A stretch of 9,579 nt of DNA from Methanobacteriota archaeon (GTDB taxonomy: Archaea; Halobacteriota; Syntropharchaeia; JACQPP01). The notes below the pieces were generated by a model. It was given only the letters and a program-made list of their open reading frames with translations. It had not been told where the DNA came from and searched no databases. Each line of letters begins with the position of its first letter. Positions within the stretch are counted from its first letter, which is position 1. Below, in pieces: positions 1 through 5,193 of the stretch. The stretch covers positions 1 to 9,579 of the forward strand of contig JACQPP010000108.1 of NCBI GenBank assembly GCA_016207465.1, read 5' to 3'. Both the position numbers and the translations under genes were made by a program.

Positions 1-1
1 A

Positions 2-865
2 CCACCGCGGCAACCGCCGCCCCCGACCCCCGCCGCGACCCCACGAACACCCTGGCAGCGCGGCGGCGTGGCAATCCCGGGACGGTATGCGGATGCGGAA
101 ATCGTGGACCTCGGAAACGGCAACCACCGGATGTACTACTCCGTCGAGCCCGAGGTCCCCGGGAACAGGCTCGAAATACTCTCCTCCACATCCAAAGATG
201 GGATACGGTGGGACACCGAGCAGGGAGTCAGAAAAGAATTCGCGACATTTCCGGATGTGGTCAAGTTGCCCGACGGAAAATTCCGCATGTATTTCCAGAA
301 TGCCGGCGTCATCAAAAGCGCGATTTCCCCGGACGGTTTGACCTGGACCGATGAGCCGGGCGTGAGAATCGGCAAATCGGAGGCCGGGTTCGACGTGGAG
401 AACGTGGGTGCGCAGACTACGATAAGGATGGACGATGGAACGCACGTGATGGTCTATCGGGCGTCAATGAACCAACGATACTCGCCGGAGGTCCCCAACA
501 GCGTCACCACCCTGTTTTTTTACGCCCTATCGAAAAACGGACTCGATTTCCAGAAACAAGGCATCGCACTGGACAGCAGGAAGCCCGAGTTCCAGGGGTG
601 GCTCGACGGCCCGGAGTGGACGAGATGGGACGATGGAGAACTCCGGATTTACTTCTGGTCCTACCGGGGAATATACCGCATTACCTACAAGGACGGAGGC
701 TTCTCGAAACATGCCGCTTTCGACTACACAACAAATGATGACCCTTTCAAGCGGTTTCCGGAAAACCCCCCCGGCGACCCGACACTGGCAAAAATAGGCG
801 GCCAATGGTTCATGTATTACGGGCAGCATGGCAAAGGCATTGACTACGCCACCTTTCGGGAATAA
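2..865 (+). CDS. Five-bladed beta-propeller protein, glycoside-hydrolase-like (5' end outside window)
   Basis: The reading frame is open to the left edge, so the gene is 5'-truncated. The in-frame GTG at 68 could be a start, but the codons before it read as a Pro/Thr-rich stretch (PPPPTPAATP), typical of a linker after a signal peptide or lipobox. I therefore think the true start lies upstream. The rest contains five similar motifs of the form hydrophobic-x-Asp/Gly-Gly-x-x-x-Met-Tyr-Tyr/Phe at about 92-139, 248-295, 410-457, 608-655 and 773-820. Two are followed by an S-x-DG-x-x-W turn. This pattern is known from five-bladed propellers of the GH43/GH32/GH130-like and sialidase-like superfamilies. 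By inference it is an exported carbohydrate-binding or carbohydrate-cleaving protein, but no catalytic triad can be assigned with confidence. Its base composition is much less G+C-rich than its neighbours (31 of 60 bases in 181-240), suggesting transfer. It runs convergent to the tRNA gene. Confidence 0.7.
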   Translation, partial: PPRQPPPPTPAATPRTPWQRGGVAIPGRYADAEIVDLGNGNHRMYYSVEPEVPGNRLEILSSTSKDGIRWDTEQGVRKEFATFPDVVKLPDGKFRMYFQNAGVIKSAISPDGLTWTDEPGVRIGKSEAGFDVENVGAQTTIRMDDGTHVMVYRASMNQRYSPEVPNSVTTLFFYALSKNGLDFQKQGIALDSRKPEFQGWLDGPEWTRWDDGELRIYFWSYRGIYRITYKDGGFSKHAAFDYTTNDDPFKRFPENPPGDPTLAKIGGQWFMYYGQHGKGIDYATFRE

Positions 866-877
866 CCCCGAGAGAAC

Positions 878-913
878 GTGAACTACCCCGGCCTTCAGGC
901 CGGGGTGATTCAC
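878..913. repeat. 36-nt inverted repeat between convergent genes: terminator or IS200/IS605-like end
   Basis: The arms are GTGAA, then ACCCCGGCC, with a TTCA loop, then GGCCGGGGT and TTCAC. That gives 9 perfect pairs, one G-U wobble, one mismatch and 5 more pairs. It begins 12 bases after the propeller stop codon and ends 9 bases before the tRNA 3' end, so transcripts from both sides would carry it. It could act as a two-way 3'-end structure, although no T-run follows it, and archaeal termination usually depends on T-runs. The GTGAACTACCCC start and the short TTCA/TGAA loop also resemble the subterminal hairpins of IS200/IS605/IS1341 elements. No transposase is present, so this would be a remnant. 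Confidence 0.7.
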
Positions 914-922
914 GCCATTGTA

Positions 923-1007
923 TGCGGAGGGTCGGATTTGAACCGGCGAACCTCTGCAGGACGGGACCCTGAATCCCGCGCCTTTGACCAGGCTTGGCTA
1001 CCTCCGC
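923..1007 (-). tRNA. tRNA-Leu, anticodon CAG
   Basis: Read on the minus strand, it folds as a class II tRNA. The acceptor stem GCGGAGG pairs with CCTCCGC, and the D arm has a GCC/GGC stem. The anticodon stem CGGGA/TCCCG encloses loop TTCAGGG, giving anticodon CAG, which reads the leucine codon CUG. A 14-nt variable arm (a CCT/AGG stem is possible) fits tRNA-Leu, and the T loop is TTCAAAT. The discriminator base is A (complement of base 923), the known identity base for leucine. CCA is not encoded and there is no intron. The T stem (GCCGG/CCGAC) has one C-A mismatch at its second pair, from base 932. The gene faces away from leuS, whose product should charge it. No strong TATA box is seen directly upstream; weak T-rich candidates lie at about 1031-1043. 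Confidence 0.96.
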
Positions 1008-1013
1008 GAAATC

Positions 1014-1081
1014 CCTTTTCTTTCTTTTCGCTTTGCAAAAAGAAAGAAAAGGTCTTTCGAAACCCCAAAAGAAAGAAAAGG
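1014..1081. repeat. Inverted and direct copies of a 15-nt purine/pyrimidine tract
   Basis: CCTTTTCTTTCTTTT (1014-1028) is followed after 9 bases by its perfect inverse complement AAAAGAAAGAAAAGG (1038-1052). An identical direct copy of the latter lies at 1067-1081. The word CTTTCGAA also recurs after each direct copy (1054-1061 and 1091-1098), so the duplicated unit is longer than the tract. It lies between the divergent tRNA-Leu and leuS genes, upstream of the leuS TATA-like box. T-rich runs can terminate archaeal transcription, so these may block read-through. They could also be factor-binding sites. Function is unknown. Confidence 0.8.
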
Positions 1082-1113
1082 TTCAAAAACCTTTCGAATC
1101 GGAGTCCGCTATA

Positions 1114-1123
1114 GGTTTATATC
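1114..1123 (+). promoter_or_regulatory. TATA-like box of the leuS promoter
   Basis: The stretch GGTTTATATC is AT-rich at its core (TTTATAT, 1116-1122) and stands out in a G+C-rich setting. An archaeal start site usually lies about 25 bases after the box centre, which places it near 1141-1148, at or just before the leuS ATG. The leuS mRNA would then be leaderless or nearly so, which fits the lack of a good Shine-Dalgarno sequence before 1148. The other strand reads GATATAAACC and could serve the tRNA side, but its start site would be about 85 bases from the tRNA. Confidence 0.6.
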
Positions 1124-1147
1124 CGCTTCGGATACACACGGGACAGG

Positions 1148-4000
1148 ATGGCGCGCAAGGCAGTGAAGAAGGGGAAGAAGGCCTCGGCGGGGCCCCGGTC
1201 CTCGACGCGGAAGGGGAGGCGCCGGGGCCCCTTCGAGCCGGACCCCCGCGGGGGCAAGCCGAAGTTCTACATCACGGTGGCCTACCCCTATCCCTCGGGG
1301 GCCATGCATGTGGGCCACGGGCGCACCTACACGGTCCCCGATGTGATTGCGCGGTTCCACCGGATGCGGGGGGAGAACGTGCTCTATCCCATGGGGTTCC
1401 ACTGCACGGGGACTCCGGTGGTGGGCATCTCGGAGCGTATCGCCCGGGGGGACCCGAAGGCCCTGTGGCTCTACGGGGACCTCTACCGGGTCCCCCGGAA
1501 GACCCTGGAGGAGTTCGTGAAGCCGGAGACCATCGTGGACTACTTCTCCCGCGAGTACCGGCGGAACATGACGGACCTGCTCCTGGGCATCGACTGGCGG
1601 AGGACCTTCAAGACCATTGACCCCCACTACAAGAGGTTCATCGAGTGGCAGTACCGGAACCTCATGGCCCGGGAGAGGGTCTACCGGGGGGAGCACCCGG
1701 TGAAGTGGTGCCCCAACGACCGGAACGCGGTGGGGGACCACGACCTGCTCCAGGGGGACCGGGCCCAGGTGACCGAGTACACCCTCCTCAAGTTCCGCAT
1801 GGAGGACGGCACGGTGCTCCCGGCGGCCACCCTGCGCCCCGAGACCCTCTTCGGGTGCACCAATTTCTGGGTGCGGGCCGACGCCACCTACCGCAAGGTC
1901 AAGGTGAACGGGGAGACGTGGCTGGTGAGCGGGCCGGGGCGGGAGAAACTGGAGAACCAGCAGAAGCAGGTGGAGGACCTCGGGGAGGTCCCCGGGGGGA
2001 GCCTAGTGGGCAAGATGGTGAAGACCCCCCACACGGGGAAGCCCGTGCCCATCCTCCCCGCCCCCCTGGTGGACCCCAAGGTGGGAACGGGGCTCGTGTT
2101 CTCGGTTCCCGCCCACGCCCCCTACGACTACATGGGCCTCATGGACCTGAAGAAGGCCGGGGACCCGGCGGCCGCCGGCATGGAGCCCATTCCCCTCATC
2201 GCGGTGGAGGGCTACGGGCGGGTCCCCGCGGAGGAAATCTGCCGCCAGCTCAACGTGGGCTCCCAGACCGACCCGAAACTGGAGGAGGCCACCGAGACCC
2301 TCTACCACGACGAGTTCACCCGGGGGACGGTCAACCCCGGCATCCCCGCCTACGGGGGCATGAAGGTCGCCCAGGCCCGGGAGAAGGTGAAGGCCGACCT
2401 CCGGGCCCGGGGGGAGGCCGACATCCTCTACGACTTCTCCATGTTCCCCGTGGTCTGCCGGTGCAACACCGAGTGCATCGTGAAGATTCTCCCCGACCAG
2501 TGGTTCCTCAAATACTCGGACCCCCCCTGGAAGCAGAGGGTGAAAGAGGCCATGGGGGCCATGCGCCTCGTGCCCCCGGAGGTCGCCAGCCAGTTCCTGC
2601 ACACCGTGGACTGGCTCGATGACTGGGCCTGCACCCGCCGCGTGGGACTCGGGACCACCTTCCAGTGGGACCCTGCCCAGATTGTGGAGCCCCTCTCCGA
2701 CTCGGTCATCTACATGGCCTACTACACCATCGCCCACCACATGCGCACCATCCCTCTCGAAAAAGTGGGGGACTCCCTCTTCGACTACGTGCTTTTGGGA
2801 AAGGGGACCCCGGAGAAGACCGGGGTAGGGGCCCCCCTCGCGCGCCGGATGCGGGGGGAGTTCCGATACTGGTATCCCTACGACTGGAGGTTCTCCGCCA
2901 AGGACCTCGTCTCCAACCACCTCACCTTCCAGGTGTTCCACCACACCGCCATCTTCCCCGCCAAGTTCTGGCCCCGGGGAATCGTTGTCTTCGGCATCGG
3001 CCTCCTGGAGGGGGCCAAGATGTCCTCCTCCAAGGGCAACGTGGTCCTCCTCGACGACGCCCTCAAGCAGTATGGCCCCGACGTGGTGCGCCTCTTCCTG
3101 GTGTCGGCCGCGGAGCCCTGGCAGGACTTCGACTGGCGCCAGAGCGCCGTGGAGGCCACCCGCGAGGCCCTCCGGAGATTCGAGAAGACGGTGACGGGGA
3201 TTCTGCACGCCAAGCCCGCCCCCGCCAGGCCCGGAGACCTGGAGGCGGTGGACCGCTGGCTCCTCAGCCGCCTTCAGAGCCGCATCCGCCTCGCCGGGGA
3301 CACCCTGGACTCATTCCAGACCCGGCAGGCGGTCCAGCAGGCCTTCTACGGCATGGAGGCCGACCTCCGCTGGTACCGCAGGCGCACCGACACCCGCCGA
3401 CCCGGGGCCCGATTCGTGCTGCGGGAGGCCGCCCGCGCCTGGATTCTCCTGATGGCCCCCTTCACCCCTCGGGCCTGCGCCAGGCTGTGGAAGCGCATCA
3501 GCGCGGCGCCCCTTGAAACGGCCCCCTACCCCCGGGCCGACAGGCGGCGGGTGGACCCCCGGGCCGAGGCCGCCGAGGAACTCATCGAGCGCACCACCCA
3601 GGACATCCAGGAAATCCTCCGCGTCACCGGCAAGACCCCCAGGTCCCTGGTGCTCTACACGGCCCCCGAGTGGAAACACCGGCTCCTCCGCCTCGTCTCC
3701 CAAAAGGGGCCGGACATCAAGGCGGTGATGGCCGAGGCCCAGAAGACCCCCGGCCTTCGGGAGCGCCTCGGGGAGGTGGCCCCCGCCGCCAAGAAGATGG
3801 CCGCCCTGCTCCACGACCTCGGGGAGGAGCGGGTGGGCCGCGCCCGCGGGCTCCGCGAGCCCGAGGTCCTCCGGGGGGCCGCCCTCTTCCTCTCCCGGGA
3901 GTTCCACTGCCCCGTGGAGGTCCATCCCGCCGACGAGAGCCCCCAGGATGCGCGCGCCCGCGAGAGCCTCCCCCTCCGCCCCGCCGTCACCATATTCTAG
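1148..4000 (+). CDS. leuS: Leucyl-tRNA synthetase, archaeal type
   Basis: This 950-residue cytoplasmic enzyme attaches leucine to tRNA-Leu using ATP. It follows the archaeal/eukaryotic LeuRS plan. The HIGH motif is HVGH (54-57) within AYPYPSGAMHVGHGRTY. The CP1 editing domain begins near TLRPETLFG (228-236) and carries the conserved Asp of HAPYDY (D327), which discriminates against wrongly charged amino acids. A Cys cluster (CRCNTEC) precedes DQWFLKYSD, and SDSVIYMAYYTIAHH is typical of archaeal LeuRS. The KMSKS motif is KMSSS (624-628), then the anticodon-binding helical domain and the archaeal C-terminal domain ending in LRPAVTIF. Length fits the family. The ATG at 1148 lies about 27 bases after a TATA-like box. 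The first 25 or so residues are a Lys/Arg-rich low-complexity tail, where relatives usually have a helix with conserved Trp residues. The gene is divergent from tRNA-Leu(CAG), its substrate gene, and is followed after 2 bases by a small membrane protein gene. Confidence 0.97.
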   Translation: MARKAVKKGKKASAGPRSSTRKGRRRGPFEPDPRGGKPKFYITVAYPYPSGAMHVGHGRTYTVPDVIARFHRMRGENVLYPMGFHCTGTPVVGISERIARGDPKALWLYGDLYRVPRKTLEEFVKPETIVDYFSREYRRNMTDLLLGIDWRRTFKTIDPHYKRFIEWQYRNLMARERVYRGEHPVKWCPNDRNAVGDHDLLQGDRAQVTEYTLLKFRMEDGTVLPAATLRPETLFGCTNFWVRADATYRKVKVNGETWLVSGPGREKLENQQKQVEDLGEVPGGSLVGKMVKTPHTGKPVPILPAPLVDPKVGTGLVFSVPAHAPYDYMGLMDLKKAGDPAAAGMEPIPLIAVEGYGRVPAEEICRQLNVGSQTDPKLEEATETLYHDEFTRGTVNPGIPAYGGMKVAQAREKVKADLRARGEADILYDFSMFPVVCRCNTECIVKILPDQWFLKYSDPPWKQRVKEAMGAMRLVPPEVASQFLHTVDWLDDWACTRRVGLGTTFQWDPAQIVEPLSDSVIYMAYYTIAHHMRTIPLEKVGDSLFDYVLLGKGTPEKTGVGAPLARRMRGEFRYWYPYDWRFSAKDLVSNHLTFQVFHHTAIFPAKFWPRGIVVFGIGLLEGAKMSSSKGNVVLLDDALKQYGPDVVRLFLVSAAEPWQDFDWRQSAVEATREALRRFEKTVTGILHAKPAPARPGDLEAVDRWLLSRLQSRIRLAGDTLDSFQTRQAVQQAFYGMEADLRWYRRRTDTRRPGARFVLREAARAWILLMAPFTPRACARLWKRISAAPLETAPYPRADRRRVDPRAEAAEELIERTTQDIQEILRVTGKTPRSLVLYTAPEWKHRLLRLVSQKGPDIKAVMAEAQKTPGLRERLGEVAPAAKKMAALLHDLGEERVGRARGLREPEVLRGAALFLSREFHCPVEVHPADESPQDARARESLPLRPAVTIF

Positions 4001-4002
4001 CC

Positions 4003-4290
4003 ATGCAGCTCACCGCGGCCGCCGCCCCCCTCCTCATGATGGCCGGGGGACTCTTCTTCTTCGTCCTCCTCCCCTTCAGCGTCTTCCGCATCCAGCACAT
4101 CCTCGGGGGGCGCTCCATCCTTGTCTTCACCTTCGCCGTCGGCCTCTGGTTCGTCTCCCTCTTCCTCTTCACCCTCGGCAGCCTCTTCAACGTCCCCGAC
4201 CTCCAGAGCGAACTCTTCATCACCATCTCCGCCGCCGCCATGGGCATCGCCGTGATGGAAGTCTACTGGAAATACCTCCAATCCGCCTGA
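4003..4290 (+). CDS. Small three-helix membrane protein, function unknown
   Basis: This is a 95-residue protein. The ATG at 4003 is 2 bases after the leuS stop, so it is probably translated from the same mRNA. The frame is open further upstream inside leuS, but that part reads as Pro/Gly/Arg-rich shadow sequence, so 4003 is the natural start. Three hydrophobic stretches are predicted by eye at about residues 6-28, 38-62 and 70-88. They are joined by a short basic loop (FRIQHILGGR) and a short polar loop (NVPDLQSE). There is no signal peptidase site, cysteine pair or catalytic motif. I do not recognise the family. The hydrophobic helices contain real codon-level coding signal, unlike the shadow frames. 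Its stop is one base from the stop of the convergent phosphoesterase gene. Confidence 0.8.
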   Translation: MQLTAAAAPLLMMAGGLFFFVLLPFSVFRIQHILGGRSILVFTFAVGLWFVSLFLFTLGSLFNVPDLQSELFITISAAAMGIAVMEVYWKYLQSA

Positions 4291-4291
4291 C

Positions 4292-5020
4292 CTATCTCCC
4301 CATCTCCAGTCGGCCCGCCAGGAACTCGGGCAACCCCGCTCTGCGGATTTTCTCCTGAGCCCCCGCGATGTCATACTCTACCCGCTTCACGTGGAACGTA
4401 TCGCCCTCCAGGATACCATAGGAGGCCCGGGGGTTCCCGTCCCGGGGCTGGCCCACCGAGCCCGGGTTCAGAAGAACCCGGTCGCGGAGGGGATGGACCC
4501 CCCCTTCGGGGTAGAGACCCCACTCCAGCCGGTCCTCCCGGAACGTGTAGGCCACGGCACGGTGGGTGTGGCCCACCAGGAGCGCCTCCTGGGGCGCCGC
4601 CTCGAAGCAGGCGCGCGCCGTGGAGAGCCCCACCACATACTCGTAGAGGGGGTCGCGGAAACTCCCGTGGACCGCCCCGATGGTGCGCTCCCCCAGGCGC
4701 CCCTCCCATCGCAGGGGGAGACCCTCCAGATGGGCGCGGCTCTCCGGGGTGAGCACGGTGCGAGTCCACCGGATGGCCTCCGCCGCCCACTCGTTGAACC
4801 ACCCGGTCTCCCCGGTGAGGACCCCCTCCTCGTGGTTCCCCCGCAGCACCACGGCCCCCCGCTCCCGGAGGAGCCGGATGACCTCGTTGGGCTGGGCCCC
4901 GTATCCCACCACGTCCCCGAGGCAGAGGAGGAGGTCCACCGGCCCCATGTCCCCCAGGACCGCCCGGAGGGCCTCCAGGTTGCCGTGGACATCCGAGATG
5001 ACCCCCATTCTTTCCGGCAT
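4292..5020 (-). CDS. Metallophosphoesterase, YfcE/MJ0936-like
   Basis: This is a calcineurin-like phosphoesterase of 242 residues from the ATG at 5020. The two-metal ligand set is visible: SDVHGN (D10, H12), LGDVVGYG (D36), RGNHEE (N62, H63), GAVHGS (H118) and GHTH (H151, H153). The late motif NPGSVGQPRDG is typical of the YfcE/MJ0936 group. Members hydrolyse phosphodiesters such as bis-pNPP or cyclic nucleotides in vitro, but the natural substrate cannot be told here. It is probably cytoplasmic, with no signal peptide. Start choice: an in-frame GTG at 5035 would add five residues, and the ATG at 5008 would begin at MGVISDVHGN. I prefer 5020 but cannot exclude 5008, which has GGAAAG just before it. 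The gene is divergent from smc and converges on the small membrane protein gene with a 1-bp gap. Confidence 0.93.
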   Translation of the reverse strand: MPERMGVISDVHGNLEALRAVLGDMGPVDLLLCLGDVVGYGAQPNEVIRLLRERGAVVLRGNHEEGVLTGETGWFNEWAAEAIRWTRTVLTPESRAHLEGLPLRWEGRLGERTIGAVHGSFRDPLYEYVVGLSTARACFEAAPQEALLVGHTHRAVAYTFREDRLEWGLYPEGGVHPLRDRVLLNPGSVGQPRDGNPRASYGILEGDTFHVKRVEYDIAGAQEKIRRAGLPEFLAGRLEMGR

Positions 5021-5193
5021 ATCCGTTCTGAACACATCAAGGACAAAGAAAGAAAAAAGGGATTTGAAATCGAGTGCGGTAGGCCCATCTCCTAGACCAA
5101 GTATTTATACGATAATATAAAACATCTCCCCCATACAGGGTTTCCCTTCTCCCCTGCGGAGGGTGAGGGGTTCCACCTGGGGGATGGATAGGC
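5021..5193. promoter_or_regulatory. Divergent promoter region between phosphoesterase and smc
   Basis: This 173-bp AT-richer gap carries, from left to right, three elements. A purine tract AAAGAAAGAAAAAAGGG (5045-5061) resembles the tracts upstream of leuS. AT-rich elements at 5102-5109 (TATTTATA) and 5112-5122 (ATAATATAAAA) are the best TATA-box candidates for smc. They would give an mRNA start near 5130-5145 and a leader of about 50-60 bases. In that leader, GGAGGGTGAGG (5157-5167) resembles an archaeal Shine-Dalgarno sequence but is about 26 bases from the start codon. GGGGGAT (5180-5185 region) is closer. For the minus strand gene no equally clear TATA box is near its start; the TTTCAAAT stretch around 5062-5070 is a weak candidate. 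Confidence 0.55.

Noticed and set aside
68..70. GTG at 68 as the true start of the propeller gene
   Set aside because: The frame is open upstream with a plausible Pro/Thr linker, and no promoter or ribosome site is visible in the first 67 bases, so truncation by the window edge is more likely.
923..1007. Intron in the tRNA gene
   Set aside because: All arms are continuous and the extra length is the class II variable arm normal for tRNA-Leu.
1014..1081. CRISPR-like repeat array
   Set aside because: There are only three short copies, one inverted, with unequal spacers and no cas genes.
994..1620. Plus-strand open frame crossing the tRNA, the promoter and the start of leuS
   Set aside because: It covers the tRNA anti-strand and the TATA box and becomes Gly/Pro/Arg-rich within leuS. 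It is not a gene.
2003..3208. A 401-codon open frame opposite leuS
   Set aside because: Same G+C-driven shadow effect. It has biased Gly/His/Val/Leu composition and no motifs, and it lies inside a strongly conserved LeuRS region.
3670..4002. N-terminal extension of the small membrane protein into leuS
   Set aside because: The extension reads as Pro/Arg/Gly-rich shadow of leuS, while the hydrophobic helices begin right after the ATG at 4003.
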